A stretch of DNA of 64,000 bases from Halorubrum sp. CSM-61 (GCF_003781945.1 NZ_RJJW01000008.1:30532-94531); one strand, 5' to 3'. Positions 34,000-43,457 are shown, counted from the stretch's first letter. The notes: generated by a model not told the origin, from the sequence alone. Translations and numbers: made by a program.

Positions 34000-34445
34000 G
34001 GCGGCGCGTGCCTCCGAGCGCCCTGATAAGGGCGCGAGGAGCACCGCGCGAGGGAGTCGGCCGGCGCTTATAAGCGCCGGCCGACGAGGCTGGGGAGGCG
34101 TGAGGTGCGGTCCCGCGAGCAACGCGAGCGGGAGCACGGAAGTCGCAGCCCGCGCAGCGAAGCGAGCAGGACCGTCTTCCGGCGGTGCTGTGCAGTCGGG
34201 TGGGACTCAAAGGGGCAGCCGGGAGGACTCCATAGGCGACGCAAGCACCGCAGGGAGCGAACGGAGTGAGCGACCGAGGCGCACAGCGAGCGTATGGAGT
34301 CCTCCCGGCTGGGGCTTTGGAGGTGTTCACCGCAGAGACGTCGATCACGCGTGGCCGAGCGTCCGGGGCTTCGACGGTGTTCGTGTGACTCAGCGATTTA
34401 TAAGCAACTATGTATACCCTCGCCGCTGGGGCTCCGGCGGCGTCC
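34000..34445 (-). repeat. Structured intergenic element, copy C
   Basis: On the plus strand it starts with GGCGCGTGCC near 34002, includes a perfect 30-nt palindrome at 34056-34085 (arms GTCGGCCGGCGCTTA), then GAGGCTGGGGAGGCGTGAGG. The main stem is 19 bp: CAGCCGGGAGGACTCCATA (34216-34234) with TATGGAGTCCTCCCGGCTG (34293-34311), bracketed by GGG/GGG and CAAAG/CTTTG. The end block GGGGCTTTGGAGGTGTTCACC is repeated in changed form 54 bases on (34365) and again 63 bases later (34428). TTATAA lies at 34398-34403. Strand is given as minus so that it reads in the same direction as copies A, B and D. Confidence 0.85.
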
Positions 34446-34528
34446 ACTGGGAACACGCTCTGCCTCGGTGCCTCTCTCACGTATGCGGCCCGAAACGGGT
34501 ATCCCCGCGCGTCCGCAACCCGACACCG

Positions 34529-35509
34529 ATGGAGTGTGACAGGTGCGGCGACGACGCGATCCACCACGCCGCCTACTCCGGGGCGCACCTCTGTGGCGAA
34601 CACCTCCGCCAGTCGGTCGAGAAGCGCGTGAAACGCCGCGTCCGCGAGGACACTCTCCTCGATCCGGACGCGACGCCGGACGACCCCGACCGCTGGGTGA
34701 TCGGCCTCTCGGGCGGAAAAGACAGCGTCGCGCTGACCCAGATTTTGGACGACGTGTTCGGGAAGGACCCCCGCGTCGAGATGCTCGCCCTCACCATCCA
34801 CGAGGGGATCGAGGGGTACCGCGACGAGAGCCTCGACGCCTGCGTGGAGCTCGCCGAGGATCTGTCGATCCGCCACGAGGTCGTCTCCTACGAGGAGGAG
34901 TTCGACGTGCAGATGGACGACGTCGTCGAGAGCGACCCGGAGAACATGGCCGCCTGCGCGTACTGCGGCGTGTTCCGGCGGGACCTCCTCGAAAAGTACG
35001 CCGCCGAGTTCGACGCCGACAAGCTGCTCACCGGCCACAACCTCGACGACGAGGCCCAGACGGCGATGATGAACTTCCTCGAGGGCGACGTGCGACAGGT
35101 GGCGAAGCACTTCGACGCCTCGCTCGGCCCCTTCGACGAGCGCGAGGGGACCGACGCGTTCGTCCCGCGCGCCAAGCCGCTGCGCGACGTGCCCGAAAAG
35201 GAGATCGCCTTGTACTGTCACGTCCGCGACCTCCCGACTCACATGGCGGAGTGTCCCCACTCCTCGGAGGCGTACCGCGGGGAGATCCAGTCGACGATCC
35301 ACGAGTTAGAGGAGAACCATCCCGGCGCCCGCCACTCGATCATGGCCGGCTACGAGGAGCTCTCCGCGCTCGCGGCCGAGGCGTACCGCGAGGGCGGGGA
35401 CGCCGCCGCCGACTCGCCCGACCTCGGCGAGTGCGAGCGCTGCGGCTCGAAGACGAGCCGCGACGTCTGCCGGAAGTGCCGGCTGCTCGACTCGATCGAG
35501 GCAGCGTAG
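34529..35509 (+). CDS. ncsA: tRNA 2-thiolation protein NcsA
   Basis: 326 residues from the ATG at 34529. It has an N-terminal zinc site (CDRCGDDAIHHAAYSGAHLC), the PP-loop SGGKDS (61-66) for ATP-dependent adenylation of tRNA, the conserved cysteine blocks ACAYCGVFRR and HMAECPHSSEAYRG, and a C-terminal zinc ribbon (CERCGSKTSRDVCRKC). The TtuA/Ncs6/NcsA family thiolates wobble uridine U34 of Lys, Glu and Gln tRNAs. In haloarchaea sulfur comes from SAMP2 activated by UbaA; both those genes are in this window (53357 and 58588). Confidence 0.93.
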   Translation: MECDRCGDDAIHHAAYSGAHLCGEHLRQSVEKRVKRRVREDTLLDPDATPDDPDRWVIGLSGGKDSVALTQILDDVFGKDPRVEMLALTIHEGIEGYRDESLDACVELAEDLSIRHEVVSYEEEFDVQMDDVVESDPENMAACAYCGVFRRDLLEKYAAEFDADKLLTGHNLDDEAQTAMMNFLEGDVRQVAKHFDASLGPFDEREGTDAFVPRAKPLRDVPEKEIALYCHVRDLPTHMAECPHSSEAYRGEIQSTIHELEENHPGARHSIMAGYEELSALAAEAYREGGDAAADSPDLGECERCGSKTSRDVCRKCRLLDSIEAA

Positions 35510-35631
35510 CTCGGCGGGCGGGGCCTTCGGACAAGTAGGTGGGAACGAGTGGATCGAACGGAAAAGCCGCGGTCGGCAGAGCGGTGCGACGACGCCGAAT
35601 CCGTCGATGCCGAAACCGGTCGAGTCCGGCG

Positions 35632-36849
35632 TCAGCGGATGACGTCGAGCCCGTTGTTCTTCTCGGTCGGGTCGCTCCCGCCGTCGGACTCCCACGCGCC
35701 CTGATCGGTGCCGCCCGAGACCGCCGCGTTGCCGGCGGTGCCGTTCGCCTCGGCCGCTCGCGAGCGCGAGTCGCCGAGGTCGTCGCCGTCGATGCTGGCG
35801 CGGGACTTGTCGGCCTGCTTCTGCGTCGAGGGGCCGAGCACCTGCGCGCTCTGGACGCCCGTCATGATCGCCATGACGCGGACCTTCCCCTTGTACTCGT
35901 CCTGGATGCGGGCGCCCCAGATCACGTTGGCGCTCGCCTCCAGCCGCTCGGTGATGTTGTTCGCGATGCCCTCCGCCTCCTTGAGCGTGAGGTCCGGGCC
36001 GCCCGTGATGTGGACGAGCCCGCCGGAGGCCCCGCGGTAGTCGACGTCCAGAAGCGGGTGGTTCATCGCGTCGTTGACCACCTCTTGGGTCTTGTTCTTG
36101 TCCTGGGTCTCGCCGACGAGCATGACGGCCACGCCGCCCTGATTCATGATGGTGGACATGTCGGCGTAGTCCAGGTTGATGAGGCTCGGCTGGGTGATCG
36201 TCTCGGAGATCCCCTTGACCGTCTCCGCGATGATCTGGTCCATCACGGAGAACGCCTTCCCGATCGGCAGGTTCGGCACGTAGTCGAGCAGCCGGTTGTT
36301 GTCGAGGACGATGATCGAGTCGGCCTCGTTGCGGAGGGTCTCGAGCCCCTCCTCGGCTTTCACCGTGCGGGCGCGCTCGACGTTAAACGGCGTCGAGACC
36401 ATCCCGACCACGATGGCGCCCTGCTCTTTGGCGATCTTCGAGACGACCGGCGCCGCGCCGGTGCCCGTGCCGCCGCCCATCCCGGCGGTGACGAAGACGA
36501 GGTCCGCGTCGCCGAGCACCTCTTTGATCGTGCCCTGAGCCATCTCGGTGGCGCGCTCGCCCATCTTGGGGTCGCCGCCGGCGCCGAGCCCCTGCGTGAG
36601 CGACTTGCCCACGAGGATCTTGGTGTCGGCCTCGATCATCTTGAGGTGCTGTTTGTCCGTGTTGATCGCGACGGTGTCGGCGCCGTCGACGCCGATGTTG
36701 TACAGCCGGTTGACCGTGTTGTTCCCGGCGCCGCCGGCACCGACGATGACGATTCGGGGGTCCCCGAACTCGTCGTCGTCCATGTCGACGTCCATGTCGC
36801 GCTTCTCCGCTTCCGCGTTGTCGAGGGCGTCCTGAACGAGATCCTGCAT
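35632..36849 (-). CDS. ftsZ2: Cell-division protein FtsZ2
   Basis: 405 residues. Tubulin-like GTPase with G-box [13 protein letters not shown] (37-49), the GTP signature GGGTGTG (125-131), [16 protein letters not shown] and the T7 catalytic loop LINLDYADM. The C-terminal 80 residues are a disordered linker and tail ([18 protein letters not shown]). I assign FtsZ2 rather than FtsZ1 because the RHH gene cdrS is immediately upstream, as in Haloferax and Halobacterium, and the N-terminal region reads [15 protein letters not shown]. FtsZ2 drives ring constriction. Four bases separate it from cdrS. Confidence 0.92.
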   Translation of the reverse strand: MQDLVQDALDNAEAEKRDMDVDMDDDEFGDPRIVIVGAGGAGNNTVNRLYNIGVDGADTVAINTDKQHLKMIEADTKILVGKSLTQGLGAGGDPKMGERATEMAQGTIKEVLGDADLVFVTAGMGGGTGTGAAPVVSKIAKEQGAIVVGMVSTPFNVERARTVKAEEGLETLRNEADSIIVLDNNRLLDYVPNLPIGKAFSVMDQIIAETVKGISETITQPSLINLDYADMSTIMNQGGVAVMLVGETQDKNKTQEVVNDAMNHPLLDVDYRGASGGLVHITGGPDLTLKEAEGIANNITERLEASANVIWGARIQDEYKGKVRVMAIMTGVQSAQVLGPSTQKQADKSRASIDGDDLGDSRSRAAEANGTAGNAAVSGGTDQGAWESDGGSDPTEKNNGLDVIR

Positions 36850-36853
36850 CAGT

Positions 36854-37033
36854 TTACACCTTCGCCCAGTTGCGGTTGCGGCCGCGCTCGTCGCGCTCGC
36901 CGTCCTGTTCGTTCAACATGTCGCGGACGGCCGACCGGATCGCCTCGCTCCGGTTCGGGAACTCGCCCGTCTCGACCATCTGTTCGACCTCGTCGATCTG
37001 CTGTTTCGGGATTCGTAGTGTCACACGCTCCAT
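36854..37033 (-). CDS. cdrS: Ribbon-helix-helix regulator CdrS
   Basis: 59 residues from the ATG at 37033. [20 protein letters not shown] then [18 protein letters not shown] is a complete RHH (CopG/MetJ type) domain; the N-terminal strand pairs in the dimer and enters the DNA major groove. In Halobacterium and Haloferax, CdrS lies just before ftsZ2 and controls it and other division genes. The same order and four-base spacing here supports the call. A cluster of GTAAGAC sites lies in its upstream region. Confidence 0.9.
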   Translation of the reverse strand: MERVTLRIPKQQIDEVEQMVETGEFPNRSEAIRSAVRDMLNEQDGERDERGRNRNWAKV

Positions 37034-37046
37034 TGGTATTCCCCCG

Positions 37047-37200
37047 GTAAGACGGCGAGCACGCAACGCGTGTGTCTTACAGCGACGAATCGCCCGACGA
37101 CGGGGGGTCACCCCGACTCGGACGGCCGCTGTAAGACGACCGTCTTACGCAATTGAAGTCACCGAGGCTACCATTATAAAACTACCGGAGGGTGTAAGAC
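37047..37200 (-). promoter_or_regulatory. cdrS-ftsZ2 promoter with array of GTAAGAC half-sites
   Basis: Five copies of GTAAGAC or its complement GTCTTAC lie at 37047-37053, 37074-37080, 37131-37137, 37142-37148 and 37194-37200. Two of them form a perfect 18-bp palindrome, GTAAGACGACCGTCTTAC (37131-37148). On the minus strand the TATA box TTTATAATGG (37171-37180) precedes it by about 25 bases, so the palindrome falls on the expected transcription start. The pattern fits an operator bound by an RHH repressor such as CdrS or CdrL (inference). A leader of about 110 bases separates it from the cdrS ATG. Confidence 0.65.
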
Positions 37201-37250
37201 AGATCGTGAAAACGCCCGAATTTTGACGTATACAGGCCCTCAAAAGCTAT

Positions 37251-37862
37251 TCAGCGATCCTTCAATACGTCGGCGGCGGGGGTCCGGCGCCCGCAGCCGG
37301 GGCAGAACGCCCAGTCGGTCCGGAGCTCGTCGCCGCACTCACAGAACGCCCGGTGGGACTGCTTCTCTCCGCAATTCGGGCAGTAAACGTGGTCAGACGG
37401 GACGTTTTCTCCGCATCCGCCGCAGACGTTTTCCCGCGTTTGCACGTCCGGATCGGCGGGCGTCTTACGCGTCTGCGCGTCGGCGTCCGCCGTCGTCTCA
37501 CGCGTCACACTCGCGTCGTCCTCCTCGGCCCCGGGGGCGTCGAGTGTGACGTTTACGTTGATATCGCCGCCGTTTCCGGGCGTATACGGCGCGTGAGGCG
37601 TCGTCGAAGGCGCCGGTCGCTCACCGAGCCGCTCGTCCAACGCGGCGTCCAGCCGATCGGCGATGAGGTCGTCGATCCGGTCGGCCAGCGCGTCGTCGAC
37701 CGTCGCGTCCGGTGCGTCCGCGTCGTTGCCGGCCGTGTCCGCGCCGACCGCGCCGTCGAGGTGAGTCCGGAGGGCCTCCCGCATCACCTCGCTTTTGGAG
37801 GCGTCACACGCTTCCAGCCGCTCGACGAGATCGTCGTCGGCCCGGAAGGTGATCTTGCTCAT
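37251..37862 (-). CDS. cdrL: RHH-zinc ribbon protein CdrL
   Basis: 203 residues. The N-terminal RHH domain is MSKITFRADDDLVERLEA followed by KSEVMREALRTHL. A long linker rich in Asp, Ala and Pro follows, then two zinc ribbons: CGGCGENVPSDHVYCPNCG and CECGDELRTDWAFCPGCG. The layout matches CdrL, the larger partner of CdrS, encoded next to it in Haloferax. Another GTCTTACG site occurs inside its own coding region at 37461-37469. It is separated from cdrS by 217 bases holding the GTAAGAC array. Confidence 0.85.
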   Translation of the reverse strand: MSKITFRADDDLVERLEACDASKSEVMREALRTHLDGAVGADTAGNDADAPDATVDDALADRIDDLIADRLDAALDERLGERPAPSTTPHAPYTPGNGGDINVNVTLDAPGAEEDDASVTRETTADADAQTRKTPADPDVQTRENVCGGCGENVPSDHVYCPNCGEKQSHRAFCECGDELRTDWAFCPGCGRRTPAADVLKDR

Positions 37863-38000
37863 ACAGACCCGATATCAACCCCCACTACAAGTATCTTCTC
37901 CTCGTGTCCGACGATCGACAGACACGTTTCACGGCGCTGAAACGTGTGTTTTCCGCTCCCTCGGAGATCGTGTGGTACGCACACACATGTCTGACGCAGA

Positions 38001-38006
38001 TTTATA
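38001..38006 (+). promoter_or_regulatory. TATA box of the DUF7518-smc-scpA operon
   Basis: TTTATA lies 28-33 bases before the ATG at 38034. The next genes follow within 26 bases or overlap, so it probably serves the chromosome-condensation operon. Confidence 0.5.
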
Positions 38007-38033
38007 CGGCCCGCGTGGGCATACGTGAGTATA

Positions 38034-38480
38034 ATGAGTAACCGCGTTGAGGACCTCGAACGACAGGTCGCGGAGCTACAGGCTGCGGTCAACGGACTCA
38101 CCGAGGAGCTCGTCGAGATGAAAGAGCGTGTCCGACAGGTGGAAGACGCTCAGGAGGTGTCCGTCTCGACCGACGCCGCCGGGTCGACGGAGCCGGCCCA
38201 GGGGTCGGCGGACGAGGCGGGCGGGGCGACCGCCGCGGAGTCCGAGGCGACCGGCGGCGAGCGCCGGACCCACTCCGACGACCACGTCGAGGTCGTCGAG
38301 CGGACCGGCGACGGGCCCGCCGCCGGAGACGGCGAGGCAGACGCGGCCGCGGACGGCGACGACGTTCTCGTCCCCGAACAGGAGGCGACGACGCCCGACG
38401 CCGAGGCCGCCGCGGGCGAGGGGTCGGACGCGGACGGAGAGGGCGACGAGGAGTCCGACAGCGACATCATCGTCGCGTAA
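38034..38480 (+). CDS. Coiled-coil haloarchaeal protein before smc (probably DUF7518)
   Basis: 148 residues from the ATG at 38034. The first 45 form a clear coiled coil with heptads (VEDLERQVAELQAAVNGL then TEELVEMKERVRQVEDA). The rest is acidic and disordered (many Glu, Asp, Gly, Ala). It ends SDSDIIVA. It lies 25 bases before smc and shares its promoter. I recall it as a conserved family of this locus; an SMC-linked role is inference. Confidence 0.75.
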   Translation: MSNRVEDLERQVAELQAAVNGLTEELVEMKERVRQVEDAQEVSVSTDAAGSTEPAQGSADEAGGATAAESEATGGERRTHSDDHVEVVERTGDGPAAGDGEADAAADGDDVLVPEQEATTPDAEAAAGEGSDADGEGDEESDSDIIVA

Positions 38481-38505
38481 CCGCCCGCCGTACCCTCCCG
38501 CGACA

Positions 38506-41500
38506 ATGCACATCACAGAAGTGGTCTTAGACGGGTTCAAGAGCTTCGGGCGCACGACGAGGATCCCCTTTTACGACGACTTCACGGTCGTCACCGGGCC
38601 GAACGGCTCCGGGAAGTCGAACATCATCGACGGGGTCCTCTTCGCGCTCGGGCTGGCTCGCACCCGCGGGATCCGAGCGAAGAAGCTCACCGACCTGATC
38701 TACAACCCCGGCCACGACGGCGGCGAGGGGTCCGGCGGTCCGAGCGAGGCGTCGGTGACGGTGGTGCTGTCCAACGAGGACGGGACCCTCGACCGCTCGC
38801 AGGTCGTCTCCGCCGCCGGCACGGAGAACGTCGGCGACGTCTCCGATATCACGATCAAGCGGCGCGTCAAGGAGACCGAGGACAACTACTACTCGTACTA
38901 CTACCTCAACGGGCGGTCGGTGAACCTCTCGGACGTGCAGGACCTGCTCGCCGCCGCCGGGGTCACGCCGGAGGGGTACAACGTCGTGATGCAGGGAGAC
39001 GTGACCGAGATCATCAACATGACCCCCTACCAGCGCCGGGGGATCATCGACGAGATCGCGGGCGTCGCCGAGTTCGACGAGAAGAAGGAGGCCGCCTACG
39101 AGGAGTTAGAGACCGTCGAGGACCGGATCGAGGAGGCCGACCTCCGGATCGGCGAGAAGCAGGACCGGCTCGACCAGCTCGCCGACGAGCGTGAGACCGC
39201 CCTCCAGTATCAGGAGTTCCGCGACGAACTGGAGGAGTACCGCGGCTTCCTCAAGGCGTCCGAGCTGGAGGAGAAACGGGAGACGCTCGCTGGCGTCGAG
39301 GGCGACATCGACGACGCGGAGGGAGAGCTGGAAGAGCTCCGCGCCGAGCTCGACGCCAGACAGGGGAAGCTCACTCGCCTCGAAGAGGACCTGGCCGACC
39401 TCAACCACGAGATCGAGACCAAAGGCGAGGACGAGCAGATCGAGATCCGCTCGGAGATCGAGGAGGTGAAGGGCGAGATCTCGCGGCTAGAGGATAAGAT
39501 CGAGGCCGCCGAGGAACGCGCCGCGGAGGCCGAGACCGAGCGGCGCGACGCCTTCGTCCAGATCGACCGCAAGGAGGAGACGATCGAGGAGCTCGCGGAG
39601 GAGATCCGCGAGGCGAAAGTCGAGAAGGCCTCCGTGAAATCGGAGATCGCCACGAAACGTTCGGAGCTCGCCGACGTGGAGGCAGAGATCGAGGGCGCCG
39701 ACACCGAGTTCGACGAGCTGAAAGCCGAGCTCGCGGAGAAGAAGGAGTCGATCGAGTCGCTGCGCGAGGAGAAGAACGAACTGCAACGGGAGAAGGACCG
39801 CCTGCTCGACGACGCCCGCCGGCGCTCGAACGCGGTGAGCGAGGCGCGGGAGGACTTAGAGGAGGCCCGCGAGTCGATCCCCGAGCACAAGGCGCGCGTC
39901 TCCGAGCTGAAAAGCGAGCTCGACAAGGCCGAGAAGAACGAGGCGACGATCGAGGACGCGGTCGCCGACCTGTTCGCCGACAAGGCCGAGAAGAGCGAGG
40001 AGCTGGAGGCGATCGAGGAGGACCTCCGCGAGAAGCAGAACGAGTACGCGAAGCTGGAGGCCGCCGCCGACGAGCGCGGCGACGCCTCCTGGCCGCGCGC
40101 GGTGACCGAGGTGAAGAACGGCGGGATCGACGGGGTTCACGGCGCGGTCGGCGAGCTGGGCTCGGTCGAGGCCGAGTACGCCGAGGCGTGTGAGACCGCG
40201 GCCGGCGGCCGGCTCGCGAACGTCGTCGTCGACGACGACGGCGTGGGGTCGACGTGTATCGACTACCTCAAGCGGCGCAACGCCGGCCGGGCGACGTTCC
40301 TCCCCATCACGGAGATGGACAATCGGGGCCTCCCGCGGAAGCCCTCGGTGCCGGGCGTCGTCGACTTCGCGCGGGACCTCGTCGACTACGACGCGGAGTA
40401 CGAGGGGATCTTCTCGTACGTGCTCGGCTCCACGCTGGTCGTCGAGGACATGGACACCGCCCGCGACCTGATGGGCGACTACCGGATGGTGACGCTCGAC
40501 GGCGACCTCGTCGAGAAGTCCGGCGCGATGACCGGCGGATCGGGCGGCGGCTCCCGGTACGCGTTCACGAAGTCCGGCGGCGGGAAGCTCGAACGGCTCG
40601 CGACCGAGATTTCGGACCTAGAGGACGAGCGGCAGGCGCTACAGTCCGAGATCGACGAGCTGGAAAGCGACATCGACGACGCCCGCGACCGGAAGGCCGA
40701 CGCGGCCGAGCGCGTCAGGTCGCTGGAGGCCGACGTCGAGCGCGCCGAAGACGAACTGTCCGACGCGGAGGACCGCATCGAGGAGCTGGAGGCCGAACTG
40801 GAGGACCTGGAGGCGGAACGCGAGTCGGTCGACGCGGAGATGAGCGATCTCGACGACGAGATCGACGAGCTGAACGCGGCGATCGACGAGCTGGACGCCG
40901 AGATCGACGAGATCGAGGCGGAGCTGGCCGACTCGAAGATCCCGGAGCTCTCCGAGCGCGCCGACGAGATCCGCGGGGAGATCTCGGACCTGGAAGACCG
41001 GATGGGCTCGCTCGACGGGCGGCAAAACGAGCTCGAGTTGGAGAAGGGGTACGCCGAGGACGCGGTCGACGACCTCCACGACACCGTCGAGACGGCGCAG
41101 AACCGGAAGGCCGAGGCCGAGGAGGCGATCGCCGAGCACGAGGCGGCGATCGAGGAGAAAGAGGAGACGCTGGCGGCGAAACGCGAGGCGATCGCGGAGC
41201 TCGAGGAGGAGCTGACGGAGCTGAAGGCCGACCGCGAGGACCTCCGCGAGGAGATCACCGAGGCGACCCGCGAGCGCGACGAGCAGCGCTCGCTCGTCTC
41301 GGAGGCGGAGTCGGACCTGGAGGACCTGGCCGACCGGCGCGACCGGCTGGCGTGGGAGATCGACGAGCTGGAGTCGCAGGTCGGCGAGTACGACGCCTCG
41401 GAGATCCCGGACCTCGACGAGGTCGAGTCGCGGATCGAGGAGCTGGAAGCCGAGATGGAGGCGCTCGAACCCGTCAACATGCTCGCGATCGACGAGTACG

Positions 41501-42099
41501 ACGAGGTCGAGGAGAAGCTGGACACGCTCCGGGAGCGCCGGGACGTCTTGGTCGAGGAGCGCGACGCGATCGAAGAGCGCATCGAGGGGTACGAGGCCGA
41601 GAAGAAGCGGACGTTCATGGAGACGTTCGAGTCGATCAACGACCACTTCGAGGACATCTTCGCGCGCCTCTCTGCCGGCAGCGGCGAGCTCCTCTTGGAG
41701 AACCCCGAGGACCCCTTCGAGGAGGGGCTGACGATGAAGGCCCAGCCCGCGGACAAGCCGGTCCAGCGGCTCGACGCGATGAGCGGCGGCGAGAAGTCGC
41801 TGACCGCGCTCTCCTTCATCTTCGCGATCCAGCGGCACAACCCCGCGCCGTTCTACGCGCTCGACGAGATCGACGCGTTCCTCGACGCGGTCAACGCCGA
41901 GCGCGTCGGCGAGATGATCGAGGAGCTGGCCGAGGAGGCCCAGTTCGTCGTCGTCGGCCACCGCTCGGCGCTGTTAGAGCGCTCCGACCGCGCCATCGGC
42001 GTCACGATGCAGGGCGACAACCTCTCCGCCGTGACCGGGATGCAGTTCGGCGACGACGGCGAGGGCGACGAGCAAGGCGAGGTGACCGCGGATGACTGA
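38506..42099 (+). CDS. smc: Chromosome segregation ATPase SMC
   Basis: 1197 residues from the ATG at 38506. The head starts MHITEVVLDGFKSFGRTT with Walker A GPNGSGKSN. Two long coiled coils flank the hinge at about 538-680 (GGIDGVHGAVGELGSVEAEY). The C-terminal head has the signature LDAMSGGEKSLTALSF and Walker B ALDEIDAFLDAVN. Length and order are normal for SMC. ATP-driven DNA loop extrusion and chromosome compaction are the known roles. Its stop overlaps the scpA start, so the two are produced together. Confidence 0.96.
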   Translation: MHITEVVLDGFKSFGRTTRIPFYDDFTVVTGPNGSGKSNIIDGVLFALGLARTRGIRAKKLTDLIYNPGHDGGEGSGGPSEASVTVVLSNEDGTLDRSQVVSAAGTENVGDVSDITIKRRVKETEDNYYSYYYLNGRSVNLSDVQDLLAAAGVTPEGYNVVMQGDVTEIINMTPYQRRGIIDEIAGVAEFDEKKEAAYEELETVEDRIEEADLRIGEKQDRLDQLADERETALQYQEFRDELEEYRGFLKASELEEKRETLAGVEGDIDDAEGELEELRAELDARQGKLTRLEEDLADLNHEIETKGEDEQIEIRSEIEEVKGEISRLEDKIEAAEERAAEAETERRDAFVQIDRKEETIEELAEEIREAKVEKASVKSEIATKRSELADVEAEIEGADTEFDELKAELAEKKESIESLREEKNELQREKDRLLDDARRRSNAVSEAREDLEEARESIPEHKARVSELKSELDKAEKNEATIEDAVADLFADKAEKSEELEAIEEDLREKQNEYAKLEAAADERGDASWPRAVTEVKNGGIDGVHGAVGELGSVEAEYAEACETAAGGRLANVVVDDDGVGSTCIDYLKRRNAGRATFLPITEMDNRGLPRKPSVPGVVDFARDLVDYDAEYEGIFSYVLGSTLVVEDMDTARDLMGDYRMVTLDGDLVEKSGAMTGGSGGGSRYAFTKSGGGKLERLATEISDLEDERQALQSEIDELESDIDDARDRKADAAERVRSLEADVERAEDELSDAEDRIEELEAELEDLEAERESVDAEMSDLDDEIDELNAAIDELDAEIDEIEAELADSKIPELSERADEIRGEISDLEDRMGSLDGRQNELELEKGYAEDAVDDLHDTVETAQNRKAEAEEAIAEHEAAIEEKEETLAAKREAIAELEEELTELKADREDLREEITEATRERDEQRSLVSEAESDLEDLADRRDRLAWEIDELESQVGEYDASEIPDLDEVESRIEELEAEMEALEPVNMLAIDEYDEVEEKLDTLRERRDVLVEERDAIEERIEGYEAEKKRTFMETFESINDHFEDIFARLSAGSGELLLENPEDPFEEGLTMKAQPADKPVQRLDAMSGGEKSLTALSFIFAIQRHNPAPFYALDEIDAFLDAVNAERVGEMIEELAEEAQFVVVGHRSALLERSDRAIGVTMQGDNLSAVTGMQFGDDGEGDEQGEVTADD

Positions 42100-43117
42100 C
42101 GAGTCGGCCGGGGGCGTCCCGGACTTGGACCTGACGAGCGAGCGCGACGGGGCGGACCCGTTCGCCGACGACTCCCCGGACGACGGCCCCGACTCGGCCG
42201 AAGACCACGGCTCGATCGGCGAGTCCGGTCCGACCGACGGGTCCGGTCCGACCGACGGGTCCGGTCCGACCGACGGGTCCGAACCGACCGTGACCGGCGT
42301 CTCGCCCCCGGACGAGACCGACGAGGACGAGGTCGAGCCCGTCGAGCTCCTCGTCCAGCTCGCCGAGGAGGGCGAGATCGAGCCGTGGGACATCGACATC
42401 GTGCAGGTGACCGACGCGTTCTTGGAGAAGCTCGACGAGACGGACCTCCGGACGACCGGGCGCGCGCTGTTCTACGCCAGCGTCCTGCTCCGGATGAAAA
42501 GCGACGGGATGTTGGCCGACGACGACGAGGACGAGGAGCCCGAGCCGGAGCCGTGGGAGGTCGCGATGGAGGGCGGCGCGCCCGACCCCGCCGACGGCGA
42601 CTTCGATCCGATAGACGAGCTGGAGGCCGAGATGGACCGCCGGCTCGACCGGAAGAGCACCCGCGGCTCGCCGGAGACGCTCGACGAGCTGGTCCGGGAG
42701 CTCCGCGAGGCCGAGCGCGGCTCGTGGTGGAAGGACTCCCGCGAGTACGACACCTCGGAGTCGCCGCACGGCCACGCCCGCGGCACCCAGACGCTCGACT
42801 ACCACGCGGGCGACGAGTTCCGACAGGACGGCGAGCCGACCGCGGGCGAGGCGACCGACCGCACCCACGACGAGGACATCGAGGAGGTGATAGTGGAGAT
42901 CGACAACGCCCTCCGGACCCACTTCGACCGCGGGCGCACGGAGGTGCTGTTCGGGGAGATCGAGACCGCCGGCGGCCGCCCGTTCATGACGTACCTCGCG
43001 CTGCTGTTCATGGCCCACCGCGGCTCGGTGCGGCTCCAGCAGGACGACCTGTTCGGCGACCTGTGGGTGAAAGACCCCGCGGCGATGACCGGGGAGTCCG
43101 AAGCGATCGCGGACTAG
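42092..43117 (+). CDS. scpA: Segregation and condensation protein A (ScpA)
   Basis: 341 residues, overlapping smc by eight bases. The first 75 are acidic with a GPTDGS repeat. The kleisin core starts VEPVELLVQLAEEGEIEPWD, the standard ScpA N-terminal helices that bind the SMC neck; the C-terminal winged helix is FMTYLALLFMAHRGSVRLQQ with DLFGDLWVKD. The middle has a basic, flexible linker. No scpB gene follows; the neighbourhood ends in element copy D. Confidence 0.92.
   Translation: MTDESAGGVPDLDLTSERDGADPFADDSPDDGPDSAEDHGSIGESGPTDGSGPTDGSGPTDGSEPTVTGVSPPDETDEDEVEPVELLVQLAEEGEIEPWDIDIVQVTDAFLEKLDETDLRTTGRALFYASVLLRMKSDGMLADDDEDEEPEPEPWEVAMEGGAPDPADGDFDPIDELEAEMDRRLDRKSTRGSPETLDELVRELREAERGSWWKDSREYDTSESPHGHARGTQTLDYHAGDEFRQDGEPTAGEATDRTHDEDIEEVIVEIDNALRTHFDRGRTEVLFGEIETAGGRPFMTYLALLFMAHRGSVRLQQDDLFGDLWVKDPAAMTGESEAIAD
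42224..42277 (+). repeat. 18-bp tandem repeat (three units) in scpA
   Basis: TCCGGTCCGACCGACGGG is repeated three times exactly, encoding (SGPTDG)n in the disordered N-terminal lead, then a degenerate fourth unit. Confidence 0.85.
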
Positions 43118-43162
43118 TACGGTTTCGAGATCGGAGTCGGTTCTGTAGTTTCACTCGGTCGC

Positions 43163-43457
43163 TTATGAATCGGTGCCAGTAACTCTGCGATGAACACCTC
43201 CAAAGCCCCAGCCGCGACGACTCGCGCGCTTTGCTGCGCTCCTCGCTCGGTCGCTGGCACTCCCTCGCTGCGGTGCTTGCTGCAGCGTGCTTCGTCCTCG
43301 CGACTGCCCCTTTGAGTCCCACCCAACGGCAACCGCACCTCACACCTCCCCAGCCTCGTCGCTCACTCCGTTCGCGACTCCCTCGCGCGTGCTGACTCGC
43401 GCCCTTATCAGGGCGCTCGCAGGCACGCGCCGACCGCACCGCAGATCGGTTTATAGG
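43163..43457 (+). repeat. Structured intergenic element, copy D
   Basis: It opens with TTATGAA at 43163 and, 27 bases on, GATGAACACCTCCAAAGCCCCAG. The main stem pairs CAGCCGCGACGAC (43209-43221) with GTCCTCGCGACTG (43294-43306), 11 of 13 positions. CCTCACACCTCCCCAGCCTCG, a GTCGC...GCGAC hairpin (43358-43378) and the GCGCCC/GGGCGC hairpin follow. It ends GGTTTATAGG; the mtnP stop codon lies in this end. It is one of the shorter copies, with a single end block. Confidence 0.85.
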
